Below are positions 29,482 through 42,243 of a DNA stretch of 64,000 bases, piece by piece. A model generated the notes under the pieces. That model was not told the origin of the DNA. It made no database searches and saw only the letters and a program-made list of their open reading frames with translations. How positions within the stretch are numbered: position 1 is the stretch's first letter; the number at the start of each line of letters is the position of its first letter. This DNA comes from Dromaius novaehollandiae (taxonomy: Eukaryota > Chordata > Aves > Casuariiformes > Dromaiidae), in NCBI RefSeq assembly GCF_036370855.1, contig NC_088098.1, forward strand, positions 139,768,721 to 139,832,720, read 5' to 3'. A program made the position numbers and the translations under genes.

Positions 29482-30960
29482 GGAAATCTTCAGTTGACCT
29501 CAAGTCAAATAGGCTCAAAACACTGAAAATAAGGGGCAATTCTGCATAGATTAAATGGATGAAGTCTCAGCCTAACTGCACCAATTTTTACACGATCTCT
29601 TCCGAGAAACTCTTCATGTACAATATCATTTAAACATACAACACGCACAAATTCTGCTTAACGGCTAGGACCTGTCTCAATTTTCATTAATGAAATGAGC
29701 CACAGAACTAGAACCATTAGGTATTCTCTGTATCAATCACAAGGCCATATGAAGTCTAAACAAAAATGGCTTTCATCAAGAAAAAGAGCTCAGGTAAGCG
29801 ACATAATATTGGCTCGGTCACTACTAAACAGTTATTTGCTCTAATCTATTCATGACCAGGTTTCATTTCCCATTTAGCTTGTTCTTTCCACACTCCCTTA
29901 CTTTAAATATGCATTAAGCGGGAGCACACACAATGAATCAAGTTCTACTGGAAAAAAATATATGCTTTGTTCAATAGACTAATGTATCATATGCATAAAC
30001 ACCACACAAACGCAATTGTTTTTTCCTCCTAAAAAACACAAACAAAAAACAAACATGATGTATAACTAAGTAATAAATGGCATTCTGCGCAATCCTCTGG
30101 CAACAACAAGCAATACCTAGAAGTGTCTTGCTGGTCTTTTATCTTTATGTTAATGCTACTACTCATCGCCTATGGTGACAACCAAAATTCATACTGAAAA
30201 GTAGCCACGGACACTAACAACAAAACAAGTTTATACCGTCTTTTAAATAGATAAAATTAATAGACATTCAATTTTGCCCTCTGACACCTATTGCAGCAAC
30301 TGTTCTCACAAAACCCACCAATTCTTCTGCCAGACTTAACAGACGTGAATGTTTTTGTTTGTGTTTCACTTTTAATTAGAAATCATGGTAGATTTGACAT
30401 TTTTTCCTCGAGTAGCTATGAGTGGGAAACACAGAGGAGAGGAAAGCAAGGAATTTGGAAGTAACTGGTAGGTTCAGAAGTTAAAAGTTTACTTATTATA
30501 AGGAAGTTTCTGTGTTTGGTTTTTAAATGCAGCATTCTGACTCCTTCTCAGAAGGATTTCTGTCATATACAGGTAGTGAGAAACAGGCAAAGAAAAAACA
30601 AGCATTGTTTCAGTACTGCAAGTACACACACCATCTTTAATATGGTCCTCTCAGACTGCTGCCTTCTAAGCATGTCATTAAATTGACTTGAAATTCTTCA
30701 AGTCAAAAGCCTTTCCACTCATGCTGTCATTTCAACTATATTTTGCTTTTCTCATTTTAGTTTGTATATCACAGTATAGCAATACCCACACTAACTTTAA
30801 AACAGAATTTCCAATACCAGTGGCACTTTACCTGTTAATGCTGTTGCCAAACCAACCTGCTTTGAGCTTCAGACTTCCAAAGCTGGACCACTCACAACAC
30901 GTGTTAGTCATTGGCATAATTCTGCCAATAAGATAACAGTCAAAAAGAAAAAAAAAGAGA

Positions 30961-31021
30961 TTTATTCAACAGTAACTAAAGTGCTAAACTATTTATTCAA
31001 CAGTAACTAAAGTGCTAAACT
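30961..31021. repeat. Perfect 31-bp tandem duplication
   Basis: Two head-to-tail copies, 30961-30991 and 30992-31021 (the second lacks the final base), beginning TTTATTCAACAGTAACTAAA. The copies are identical, so the event is recent or kept by slippage. Confidence 0.95.
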
Positions 31022-34000
31022 GAGAGCACTCTCTTTGCCAAACAGCTAACCTAAGAAAAAAGTAGTAATATCTTCTTGCATCAGAGCAAACTAACTCCCC
31101 TCTTCCAATAATTAAGACCCAGATCCAGCAACCAGACACAAATGCAAACACTATTCAATTCAAACCAGAATTGTTTTTAGAGCACTGACAAGAAAAAAAA
31201 CTTCTAATGTAGCTGACAAAGAAAAAGGATAAATAGCAACATGATGCTACCTAATTCCTAACACAGAAACTTTGTTCTCATACACAGACATTACCTAAAA
31301 TTGCTATTACTATCAAACTTAATAACATAAAGAATGAGACAGTCCAACTCTGACCAATTTTTCCCCAAACACAGTAACTTAAAGAACTAAGCAAGAGTTT
31401 GAAAAGAAATATTAAATGTGATTTGACACATTTTTTTAAATTGCTGATTGGCTGGGTGAGATCATTGTTCTAGGTATTGCCCATACCATACCGTATGTCT
31501 ACTGCTTCATGTATTATGTTTCTAGAACTGAAGAAAGAAATGAATGAAAAATTTGCAAGATGAGGAGAACTAAACTGAACTCTTTCTCAGTCACAGTACA
31601 ATAGCTCCAAATGATTTATAAACCAACTATTCACACAAATGACAATGCATTTATCTAGAAGTAGTCAGTAGTCTCCAGGGATTACCACTAAACACTGGTT
31701 TCACGGACATCGAGCTCCACACCCAGGTTTAAGATTTGTTAAGTAGCTCACCTCAATTAGTTAATGTGAGGGAGCCAATTGGGTATTTATGTTAGAGAAT
31801 AAAACTTTGGGTTTTTGATTTAGTTATACATACCACCATTAAAGCATTTTTTTCAAATACTATTCCGGCATATCACCGCAAATAATTCCTTTTAGGTATA
31901 GCTTCAAAGATTACTCAAATGAAAATAGTAATCATTTCATTCATTACAGAAATAATAAATTGATGCAGGTAGTATGGAAAAGTTCTGCAGTCAATCAATA
32001 CAGAAGCATTACTTTAAACAATTTTAGTAATCAAGTTAAATGAATTACAGTTTGCACCCAACCACAGACAGGAACACTTAGGAAAGTACAATGGAATTAA
32101 GAGGAATAAATAAGGGTTAGAAAGTCTGATACTGCTTCTCCTCTGAAAGACAGTACCTCCAGCTGGGGCACAAATTCAGCACTGATTCAGGAGACAAGAA
32201 CTCTATCTACTAAATCAACAACACAACTTCTTGCAACAATCCAGGTTTCACTTGGAAATCTTGTTGAAATACCAGCCAAGCCCTGCCTTGATTAGCCTGC
32301 AATGAGATCATAGCTTGAGGAGGTATGGCTGTAGGCCCTTGTAATGTTGATACTAAAGAGGAATTTATTTAAATGATAAATCACTCTTTCTTGAAAAGCA
32401 CAAACTGTATTTTTTCATATTTATTAATGTAATAAGGATAACACTGACCACAGAAAAACTTCAGAATTCTTAAGCATTTTGTTAATATAGGAAGCGAAAT
32501 GAGTTGTACACCAATGCCTTCTATACATCACCGACAATCAATGCTCTGAATAACACTACAAGTTGTTCACCTGAGATAAGAGTCATTTTAAAGTAAAAGT
32601 AATCAAGATAGTGTGCAGCTATCAGAGATTTTCAGAAGGTTCACACTTGGGCAGCTTGACTTTTCATTTTCATTATTTCCAAAGCTCCAGATCACTGTTT
32701 CTTTAAAAAATAAAAGGAAAAAAAATAAGATCCACAGCTTGTAAGGCTTCCAATTAAAGTCCACAAAGTAGTCATTTCATCTTCTGTTGAAATACACAGG
32801 TTACTATAAAAAGCAAGTCCTTTCTCTCAAGATACCAAATTAGGCAAGAACAAGTTGCCTTTAAGCAATTTTGGGGGATGTCATCACCTACACACGTAGG
32901 GATCAGAAAAAAATGTAAAGTACTTTTTTTTCCTAAAGAAACAAAAATAATAAGCAATACGATAGCAATACAAAAAGACTTTTCTCTTAAATATCAGTCA
33001 GCAATATGCTTTCATGTGGGTGGGGCAAGTTGCAGAAGACCAACTATATTTAAAGACTGAGCAAGCTGTATCATGCACCATTTTTCCTTTGTGCCTATTG
33101 CAGCAACAATGAAAAAGGTTAAAAAACAAAAGCAAACAAAACCCACCAAAACTTCTGCATGGTGCATGAACTTGAGATTCTACCTACCTACTTCAGGACT
33201 ATTCCTCTACGTCTTGTTTCAGTTACAGAAACAAACAATATCATGAAAGAGGGAAGCTTAATAATCCCCCCCTGCCCCATGGCATAGCCTATTACGGAGC
33301 ATTAGCAGTGTGACTTCAGTTTGACCTTTCCCTGCATGCTGCATGAGTAAAGCATTTTTTTCTCCCAACATTCCAGTGGCTGAACACATGCTTATCTCCC
33401 TGCTGAGACTGAAAACATAGATTTTCTTCTGTTTAGCATGCCTTTCTCTCAGTGATTATTGGTAGTTTGGTGGATCAAAGGACACTATTAACTTGAAATC
33501 TAGTCAATTAAAACAAGAAATTCCCAAGTATTTTTTGCAACTCTTCTTACCCCAGAGTACCCCAAAGATAATTGCTAGAAAAACATTTTGTTTCCTGTTA
33601 ACAAGTGAAATATCCACACAACCAGAGAAAATAACATCAAAGTAGTCTGCTACAGCGGAAGAGCTGTAAAATGAACAACATAAGCTTGTTTACTAATGTC
33701 TTTCATTATAGTATTATCGGGTGCTACTTTTCAGACAGTTATGGCAGTTCTCCTGCATATGCTAAGGAACGCCGGAAATAGTTAAGTCACAGACGTCCCA
33801 ACATTTATATAAAGGTGCAACTTTCTTCAAAGCCTGATCTTCCTTTCCAGCTGCTGGTAAGAAAGGAGAGAGACAGAATTTTAGAAATCCCCCTTAAGTA
33901 GCTGCTATCTGAAACTCCATTCACACCTTGTCACATTCCTCTCCTTAAAAGTGGCTCTTAATGTCGTATATCTTCACTTCCCCGGAACAGCCCTGGACTT

Positions 34001-36487
34001 GAGTGAGACAGAGCTCAATATCAAGCTCACACTTAAGCACTGAATCCACAAAATCGGGAGTTTTTTCCAGAGGTGTTCTGAAGGGTTCAGTCCAACAGAT
34101 TTTCTTGGATGCCACACGGAACAATAATCAGCCTACTGGAAAAGGGACCAAAACACACCACAGGAAAAGGAGGAAGTACTGGCAAAGCGTTATTGCCTTT
34201 TTCACTGATAGCCTAATGATCAAGCACTTTTACTCAGGAAGTGGAAGACTCAAGTTTGGGGCTCTTTTCAAATAAGAAGAGATAAACATCCCATCTTTTC
34301 CTATGATGACAGACTGTTTTAACCACGCAGCACTAAGCTATTCTTTTCCATTAGTTTTCTACCACTGCAAGCTGTACAGGGCTGGAAAAAAAAGAAAGAA
34401 ACGAGAGAGATGGGTGGGCCAAACTAAGAGGAAGATTTTGTAGTTAAAGAATTGGAGTGCTGGGGTGACACAAGCGTCACTCCCTAGTTTCAGAATTGGT
34501 TCTTTATACTTAAACAGCTGCAAATAAAAATACACTACAAAACCTTAGAAACCATGGAATGATCCAGGCTGTCTTTTCTGGGTCCACCGCTCCTAAACTA
34601 GGAAGGTTTCTCTTCTGTACAGTGGAACGTTTTCAGGAAGTATCAAGGTTCCACGTAATTGTTCCTTGGGCAAAACATTCAGTTAAAAAGATTCCCATTC
34701 CCAAATACTTCTCTTTATACACCACAGCCACATCCTCATGCCGCAAATACTTAAGTGTATTAATTAATGCATAGGTAACATTACAAATAAGTATCACTGC
34801 AAGATCAGTCTCTAGAGGTAGCATTAGCCATTACCAGAAAAGAGGACTTGTTTGATTTGGCACTTGATAGCTAAAACATACGTAAGTAGCTCTTTCCATC
34901 TTTCCTCAGATCTTCCCAGTTTTGATACTTGGTAATTCAACATACTGGTAAGATGGAAACAGATGCACATTCATTTTTCAGCATACACATCTTCTGATGT
35001 AGAATTGTTTATCTTGAAAAACAGCAGTAGGGAAGAGATCTAGAAAAAAATGGTATGAGAAGTCCTAACTTGAAAAGTCCATAATGCAAGAATTTCAAGG
35101 GTGGTAGAAAAGAATCAGCTGGACAGCTTGCAATGAAATCAAGCAAAAAATAAGAAGAGGACAATTTCTGGTGTGGATAGAACATGATTTGTTGACCTCT
35201 GACATTCTTTATGTACTTCTAGAATGACGACAGAATACAGATCAGTAGACCAAAAGCATATATTTTTTCCTGCAGAACTTGAGTGAAATGTGCTTTGCTA
35301 ATGTGTGTGTGTGGGGGGGTTCAACTACATATAGATCCATTTTAAAGTTTTTTCACTGTGCAACAAGAACTCTGCCGTAATAACATAACAAAAACTATCA
35401 CTGGGAATAGTGATTCGTAAGTCAACACACAGCAAAATTAATAATATTTCCTAGAAAATGTGATGTACTTCTACTCATGCCCAATACACTGCGATTAAAG
35501 CTATCAGTATACAAGGACATAAAAAAAAGCAATGAAAAAAAAAACAGAAATATTTATCCAGAAGCCTCCCCCTCCCCCATCTTTGGAGCATGGGTTTGTC
35601 AGTAGCCACAAGACCTTTTGCTTAAGAAAGGAGGAGGATACAAAAGGTTACTCCAATTATTTTGCATCTGCAACTTTAACAACAGCAGAGAAAACTCAGT
35701 GTCAGAGCAACGAGGTTTAGTCCGTCCTTTTATATTCTCCTCGTTTCTGCTAGGACTCCGAGGGAAAGGAAAGGGCCCTGCAGAGGATCTCTAACTGTGG
35801 AGGGCAGGAAGTGGAGCTCCTTCATTCCAGTCACCTTCTGCACAGTGCACAGTTACCAGCGCACAGAATTATTTTTCAGGGTTTTAATAGAGAGTAAGAG
35901 AAGCAATGAAATAACAGCAGATGCTCTGCAAGCTTAAGTTGGGCTGATTTTGCTCTACAACGTGCCCCTCTAAAAGCTACTTAGATGCACTCTTGTGAAG
36001 AAATGCAACCAGCCGGTTACCGGCACCTCCAAAAAACACACGCCTCGCACACTACACATGCCCACTCAGAGGCCAAGTGCCAACGAGCGCGCCTCGCTTT
36101 TAAAACACTTCTCTGGAAGCGCCCAACGCGGGCGCTGAAAGCGGAGGTACAGCCGCAGGAGAGCCGGCGGTGCAGTTTCCATTTCGCAGGCAGCGCAGCG
36201 AGCGCGCCGCGGCCCCAACGGCTCGCCCTAACGGACGAGGCTGGCCGCAGGTGCGGCGCGGCCTCGAGCCACCGCCGCGAGGCAAGGGGACCGGCCCGCT
36301 GCGCCGTGCCCGCCGAGGCTGCAGCGTCCCCCCCAGCCACGGAAACGCCGTTAGGGCTGGGAGGACGCCGGGGCACCAGCCGGGCACCACCAAGTCCAAC
36401 ATCGCGACCGCACGCCAAAATGGAGCCGGCGGACCCCGCACCTCTCCCCTCGCCCCCAGGACAGCGCCTCTCCGCCGGGCGCCTTAC

Positions 36488-36706
36488 CTTGGTGATGATG
36501 AGGGGCTCCCCGTGCTCGCGGCCGCCCTTCAGGGTGAAGCCCCAGGGGGCCCCGCCGGTCAGCAGCACCTCCACCAGCTTGTAGCCCTCCGCGCCCCTCT
36601 GCTCCACCATCACTACCACCTGCCCCGGCTCCACCAGCACGGCGCTGAGGCGCGGGTCGCCGCCGGGCAGCCGCTCCCGCCCGCCTCGCAGCCCCATGTC
36701 CTCCAT
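36488..36706 (-). CDS. SHROOM2: SHROOM2 coding exon 1 (start codon and first half of PDZ domain)
   Basis: This exon encodes the first 73 residues of a Shroom-family PDZ protein. Shroom proteins bind F-actin and recruit Rho kinase to shape epithelial cells, and SHROOM2 has also been linked to melanosome placement in retinal pigment epithelium. Residues about 44-73 begin the PDZ domain, with the carboxylate-binding stretch [20 protein letters not shown]. The REHGEPL form fits SHROOM2 better than SHROOM3 or SHROOM4. The ATG at 36706-36704 has a strong context (GCCATGG) and is the first in-frame ATG. The exon ends on a whole codon (AAG) followed by the donor GTAAGG. GPR143 as divergent neighbour supports the call. 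The amino end before the PDZ is rich in Gly, Arg and Val and seems longer than I expect for the human protein. The remaining exons are outside the window. Confidence 0.93.
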
Positions 36707-36926
36707 GGCGCCCCCGCGCCGCCCGCGGCGGCCGTCGGGGCCGCGGCTCGCCTGCCTCTGTCGGCCGCTCCCTAGCGCCAGCCAGCGTGCGGCGGCCCAC
36801 CGAGCCACCTACCCGCCCGCCGCGCCGTCCGGCCCGGCCCCATCGGCGGGGAGAGTGGGCTGCTCCCCCCTCCCCTCCCCTCCCCTCCCGCACTCTCCTC
36901 CTACTCCTTTTGATCCCGCTGTATTG

Positions 36927-36932
36927 TTTTAT
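36927..36932 (-). promoter_or_regulatory. SHROOM2: TATA-like box upstream of SHROOM2 exon 1
   Basis: The minus strand reads CATAAAAC here, an AT-rich island inside the CpG island, about 220 bp upstream of the SHROOM2 ATG. If used, transcription would start near 36900 and leave a 5' UTR of roughly 195 nt. CpG-island promoters often lack a working TATA box, so this may be incidental. Confidence 0.3.
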
Positions 36933-37330
36933 GCCGAGGCCAAAACGCAGCGGAGAGGGGGGCGCGCGTGGGGGAGCGGCTCTAACTTGCGGCAAGTCGG
37001 CGGAGCAAACGCCGCCGAGCCCCAGGGGCAGGGCGCCGGGGCGGCCAGGCGCTGCACCGCCCCTGAGGAAGCGGCGAAACCCGCGCCCCGCCAGGGGCTC
37101 CCGCCGCTCGGGCGCCGCTCTCCCTCCCCTCCCGGAGGGGAGCCACCGGCCCGGCCCCGAAGGAGGGGCAGCCGGCGGCCAGGGCCCCGCGGGAAAGAGG
37201 AGGGAAAGGGGGAGGAAGGGGAAGGTGGCCCCGGCCGCCAGACAAAGGCGCCAGCAAGCGCCGCCGGGCTGGCCCGCGGCGGGGAGGGGATCCGCAGCCG
37301 CGGATCGCGTCGGGGCCGCCCCGATGCGGA

Positions 37331-37341
37331 CAGGGGGCGGC
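37331..37341 (+). promoter_or_regulatory. CTCF-core-like / GC-box motif
   Basis: The 11-mer CAGGGGGCGGC fits the CTCF core YAGRKGGCRSY at every position and also contains a GC box. The flanking CCA expected on the left of a full CTCF site is not matched. It lies in the CpG island between the two divergent genes, where an insulator would make sense, but such motifs are frequent in GC-rich DNA. Confidence 0.25.
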
Positions 37342-37585
37342 CACGCCTCCCGCCAACAGAGGCGGCGAGCAGGTGGAGGGGCCCCGCCCGCCCCCCAGCA
37401 ATAGGCGGGGAAGGACCTGCCCCCGGCGGGGACGCTCCGCCCGCGCGGTGCCAGGCGGCGGCGGCGGCAGGCGGGCTTCGCCGGGGCGAGGGCAGGCGCT
37501 TCCCGCCCCGTTTGGGTGCGCGAGAAGGGTGACCGGGAGCGGAAGGGTTAAGCGCTGGAGCCGGCGCGGGGTGGGAGGAGGCGAG

Positions 37586-37597
37586 CCAAGATGGAGG
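37586..37597 (+). promoter_or_regulatory. YY1-like motif on the GPR143-facing side of the CpG island
   Basis: CCAAGATGGAGG is one base off the usual YY1 promoter motif (AAGATGGCGG). YY1 sites of this form often sit just downstream of a start site and point along the transcript. Here it points away from SHROOM2, toward GPR143, which would fit a divergent non-coding transcript. There is no direct evidence of one. Confidence 0.25.
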
Positions 37598-37790
37598 GCG
37601 AGGCTGGGAGCGCGGTCGCTCCGCTGGGAGCCGCTGGGGGAGAGCGGCGGGTGCTTGCTCCTGGCCTCTCCCGGTTCTCACCCCCTCCCAAGTTAGCCGC
37701 TACCTGGTGGCTGGGAGGAGCCTGGCCCGCTGCCCTTGCTCCCTCCGCGTCCCTCCAGCGGCGGCTGGGAGCGAGGCGGGGAGGGGGCCG

Positions 37791-37808
37791 GGGCCCGGGC
37801 CCGGGCCC
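37791..37808. repeat. GGGCCC hexamer, three copies
   Basis: Three perfect head-to-tail copies of the self-complementary hexamer GGGCCC, embedded in a longer GC-only stretch (about 37783-37824). The unit is its own reverse complement, so both strands can fold on themselves. This kind of sequence is also prone to length change and to assembly errors. Confidence 0.8.
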
Positions 37809-39813
37809 GGCCCCGGCGCCCGGCTGAGGAGAGGCCGCGGCGGCGGTGGCGGCCTGGGCTTTCTTCACGGCCCTGCCCCTCCGCCCGCCTCGGCGCCTCC
37901 AGCGCTGATCCTCGGGGGCCTGAGGCTTCGGGGGCCAGAAGAACTCGTGTCGGGTTGGAAAGGTTCGTGGGCTGGGCCGGGCCGGGGAACATCTGTTTCC
38001 AGGGGCAGGCGCAGGCAGGTGCTGGACTCTGGTGCAGGACTTTGGTGGAAAATGGCTGAAACTGAAAACTGAGTGGGAGCACGGTCTGCCCTATGCCTTC
38101 AATTGCATAAAGAGTCCAGAAAGTTTGACAGAGGAGAGCAAGGCAGGACTCGAAGTGCTGTTCCTTGAACAAACGGTCTTTTATGGATGGGAACCAGAGT
38201 TTGGAGTTGGCCTAGTATCTTCATCGAGTTAGTGGTGAGGTTGGGAATGAAATGCTTATTTCTTGCTGGTCTCCGTTCTTTCAGTTTAATTTCCCTACTT
38301 TATATGGACTTTCAGTGGCTTAAAAGTACCAGCACACCATCATCTTCCGCTTTTTGGTACAAAATGCATGAAGTGCTGTTGTGGGAGGGATCCAAGACAC
38401 AAAAGAAAACACTTTTTTTCTGAAAGACTAGTGAACCTCAAGATATTTTTATTTGTGACAAATAGTCTCAAGGAGATACATGGTATAAACAGTGGGATTT
38501 CAAAGTTTTGTATATATCCAAGTATTCACATATTTTGCTTTTGAGGCTGGCTGTTATGATTATCTAATCTGATCGCCTACGTAGCTCTCTAGCTTCCGTT
38601 TTGGCTCTTTTATTCCTCAGAAAATCATCCTGTCTTGCTCCAAAGACAGCAAATAATTTGTTTCTCTAATACCTGCAACATTTTCTGGAGTACTGATTCA
38701 GTACTAATACCTGCAGAAAATGTTGGTTTCAGGATTGAGAGCATCTGAGGTCAACAGTCCCAGTAACAGGAGATTTATGGATAGCAGAGAAATATTTGAT
38801 TAGAATAATTGATATTTCCTTACGATTACAGGGCAAAATAAGGGAAGGATAATGAGTTCAAGTTTAACATATCCGTAAGTATGTATATTGAAATGAGAGT
38901 GAAATAGGTTACATGATAAATGAGAAGAGCAACTTATGCTTCCAAAAACAACTTTTTTCCTTGTAACCCCTCTTTTTCACCTACATTCATTCTTGGTGTA
39001 GACCTTTCTATTGTCCATAAGAAATTAAAGATTTACATTGCTATTCTGGCTTTTTGACTTGGTCTTACAAATCCACTACTGAACAATGATGGGAAAACAA
39101 GAGTACAGATTCTAAAATTGGAATATGTAGAGTTAGGAAGTATCAGCTGTATTAAGGGAGCCGAATGAAGAAAGTCTAAATCTGCTACTGTCATTTACAT
39201 TAGTGGAAAATGTGGACATGTTTTGCAATTGAAAAAATGCAAAATTTATCAATGCAACATTGCAATAAGCTACTTTATAGTGGTGCACAAAAGCAACCCA
39301 AATGCCTCTTCCTACCATGCACAAAAAACTATCAAACTTTATTACCAAACTAAGTTTGTGAGCTCTTGCCCTAGAACAGCAAAAACTTTCTGCATTAAAG
39401 CAGAGTCCTTTCACAGTATTTTTTCTGTACCAGCATACCTTGTTATGTTTAGTTAACATTTTCAAGTGAAGTTTTATTCTAGTGAATTTACTAGGCCTTA
39501 CTTCATTCTGTTGCACTGGTTGTTTACTTGTTCCCTACTTAAGTCATTGAGGCTACCAAAACTGAATAAATTCTTCGATGACAGGATTTTGTTTAAACAG
39601 TACCAAAGACAGTATGGTGTTAAGACAAGGTCTATTTCACCTTTATGTCTATAAATGGTGTATCTTTTCCTTAAGACTCTTTCATACTGCACACTTTTTC
39701 AATTCTGCATTGAATTGTGCAGGACACCTGCAGGATGAGTCTAGAGTGGTATGCTTTATTCTTAGTCTTGAGAGCATTCATTGTGATGGACCTTACAGTG
39801 CCAGATGGGCTTA

Positions 39814-39841
39814 CCCCCACCCCACCCCCCCACCCTCCCCC
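39814..39841 (-). repeat. C-rich tract, strong G-quadruplex candidate on the minus strand
   Basis: C-runs of 5, 4, 7, 3 and 5 separated by single bases. The minus strand therefore has five G-tracts with one-base loops, among the most stable quadruplex patterns; the plus strand could form an i-motif. It lies 3.1 kb upstream of SHROOM2 exon 1. Confidence 0.8.
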
Positions 39842-41643
39842 AAATACCTGAGATGTTTGAAAGAAGCTGAGGCTTCTGACTCATAGTTACAGGGTAAAGA
39901 ACTGAGGTGAGTGAAGCCATTATGGCTTCCAGCTGTTTATTACCACTCCTTTCCTGGAGGTCACCACTAAACATCACAGTTGGTTGAAGAGAAAAAGTGT
40001 CTCTGCCTCAGCCATTTGAAATAAAAAAAAAGATGCCTCAGGGCATACATAGTTTGTTGGCAATTTAAGTTAAGATGCTGGGCTATGAAATGGAGCAGCT
40101 GTGCCATGACACATGTTCTGCTCTGTGAGCTCAGTTACAGGGGCTGCAAACCTCCAGCAAGGAGGCAGAGTAGACTCTTACACCTCCTCAGTGAGTTTTG
40201 CCAGGGCAATAGTCCTAGCTGTTTGGTAATTGTGCCAGTGTAGCTTCTTCCATGTAGTCAGCTGCTACAGTTGCTGAAGGAATGTCATTTTAATCAATCA
40301 CCAGTAGTGGAAGAAATGTTAGTATATAGAAATGTATATATAGGATAATCTCTATAGTGAAGATGAAAGGATTTGGAAACCCCTTTTCTAAAGCCTAGAG
40401 TTTTGGCTGCACAGTGAGAATACTGTCATAATTCAGGAGAAAAATGGATTTCAAGATAGGAGTTTTGGATCTGAATATCTTATTCCTGGAGAGGTCCCTG
40501 TAGACCTCAATTACACTGTCACAGCAATCTGTAATACTACTGTTGAAATCTATAGGGCTTGCATACCGATATTGCCTGTGGAACAAGTATTATAGTGCTT
40601 CTAGGACATTTAGTGAAAAAAATTGTGAATTCTAGTGTCTTTGAAAATAATCATCACAAAGACCAAAACAACTGTAATAGTGCTAAGAAGTTCCTGTAGC
40701 AGAAGTGGATGGAATTTTCAGGTAATTCAAGGGTTGCCATGCTGCTGGCAGTTTTTTTGTGGAGTCTGAGAGTCCGGAGAACCTGGAGAAACAGGTTGGG
40801 TAGCAACCCATGAGACAGACGTCCTGGCATAGCTGGAAAACAGGAGAGTTTACTTTGGGAACCTGCCATGTTTCCTCTGATGGCTTTAGAATAATCATCC
40901 TCTTCTGCAAAACACTTTGATTTCAACAAATTAGCCATTTTCCCAGAATGAAAAATACCATGCTGAAAAATTCCAGCTGGATATCTCCTATGTGATTTAG
41001 GCCCTTTCAAAATCTTTCCCAAGTATATCTTGTTTCTCATGTGTTGCAAATGAGGCTTCATGATGACATAATTAGTACTGGGGAAACCTCTAGAAGTTCT
41101 CAACCTTTCAGATAAATATTCAAATATATGTTGATGTCCTCAGTTCTTTCAGACTAAAAACGTGCTTGGATGTTATTTCTCTAAGGCTTTTTACAAAGCT
41201 GAAATCAATGAAAGAATTAGCATTCCATATGGGATCCAGTACTTCCTATCTTCATGTGGTTTTAATTCAAGTTTTGTTCAATCCTCACTTGAAATGTGGG
41301 TCTTAAGACATGGACCACTTCCATATTGAAATAAACCAGGGATTAGCAATATTTAGGACTTAGCTGTGGTGGTAAATCTAAGAGGGAAAGGTCTCCATGT
41401 CTCTGTCTGTAATGCTTTATAAAAGACAGCCAGGGAGTGATACCTGTTTCAGAGGCAGAATGGCACAAGCTGACTCAGAGTTGCATTGATTTCCACTATT
41501 CGAGCAGCTAATTTCCACTGTAACAGATTTGCCTTGGAAAGACAGAAGTTAGCTCAAGCATTCAAAGAACTAACTATGCCTGTGAGTGACCAAGAGGAAA
41601 TAGTCCCTGATTTGCTAATAATATTATTGGCTCAGCTTTAAAG

Positions 41644-41704
41644 TACAGTTCAGAAATTCAAAATACAGTTCAGAAACAGTGAGGTACAGTTCAGAAATTG
41701 AGAC
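41644..41704. repeat. Three-copy 20-21 bp tandem repeat
   Basis: Three units, each starting TACAGTTCAGAAA, at 41644, 41664 and 41685. The unit tails have diverged. Confidence 0.9.
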
Positions 41705-42243
41705 TCACTAGACCTATAGACAGAGGAAAAGGCAATGAGCTTAACACATAGTTTTTATGATTTTGCATGATAACGAGATATACATTCAAATAAATTGGTA
41801 ATAGCAACTGTTATGAGGTAGCAGAGTAAGACAACATACAGCCTAACAAGAGGAGGTGATCAGGTAACTAGCTTTCCCTGTGGGTGGAGTTTGCAGCTGG
41901 CAGTCAAATGCAAGCACAAGTGAGGTCATACTGCCCTGAGGCACACTGCCTCTGGTATCTGTATACCTGTTTCTTTTTCAGTTGCTGCATTAGGGCTCTT
42001 CCCCAAATCAGATTACAAGCATCTTTCTTATACTACGGCTTTACAAATAAACTAAAAAGGAGAGTCAGAGTACACACATTCAGGGATGGGCGCATAAGAG
42101 TCCATTCTGTCTGAGTGCAGTTTGGGGGACAGGATGGACCAAAGACTGTTACTATTAGGCAGTTTGGATGAAGGCAACCGTGTTTGGTTGTGAAAGAGAG
42201 TTCAGCTAAGCAGATGCTATATATCTATTTGGTCATATATATG

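Larger units (their letters stand above)
1..36487 (-). other. SHROOM2: SHROOM2 intron 1 (partial, 3' part outside window)
   Basis: The SHROOM2 exon 1 donor lies at 36487 on the minus strand, so everything to its left should be intron 1. I looked on the minus strand for the expected second PDZ exon (a short exon with a GDE-type motif) and did not recognise it, so the intron probably runs past the left edge. The stretch is AT-rich, with scattered reading frames up to about 146 codons that lack coding character, a CR1 remnant, a large purine minisatellite, simple repeats and G-rich tracts listed separately. I saw no tRNA, snRNA or recognisable microRNA hairpin. By-eye reading cannot exclude conserved enhancers or small exons of unannotated transcripts. 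Confidence 0.75.
36050..38010. promoter_or_regulatory. SHROOM2: CpG island promoter of SHROOM2
   Basis: About 2 kb with dense CpG, many GC boxes (GGGCGG and its complement) and long GC-only runs, in sharp contrast to the AT-rich flanks. It covers SHROOM2 exon 1 and at least 1 kb upstream, the usual form of a broad, widely used vertebrate promoter. The long reading frames within it on both strands are an effect of high GC (few stop codons), not genes. Its edges are set by eye. Confidence 0.85.

Noticed and set aside
35985..38172. Many long overlapping reading frames (up to 278 codons) on both strands
   Set aside because: They are shadow frames of a CpG island with few stop codons. Only the minus-strand exon 36488-36706 shows family similarity and a proper donor.
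40654..41103. 149-codon minus-strand frame in the intergenic region
   Set aside because: It starts at a non-ATG codon, has no recognisable domain and no splice or poly(A) context. Its length is not exceptional for a 64-kb window.
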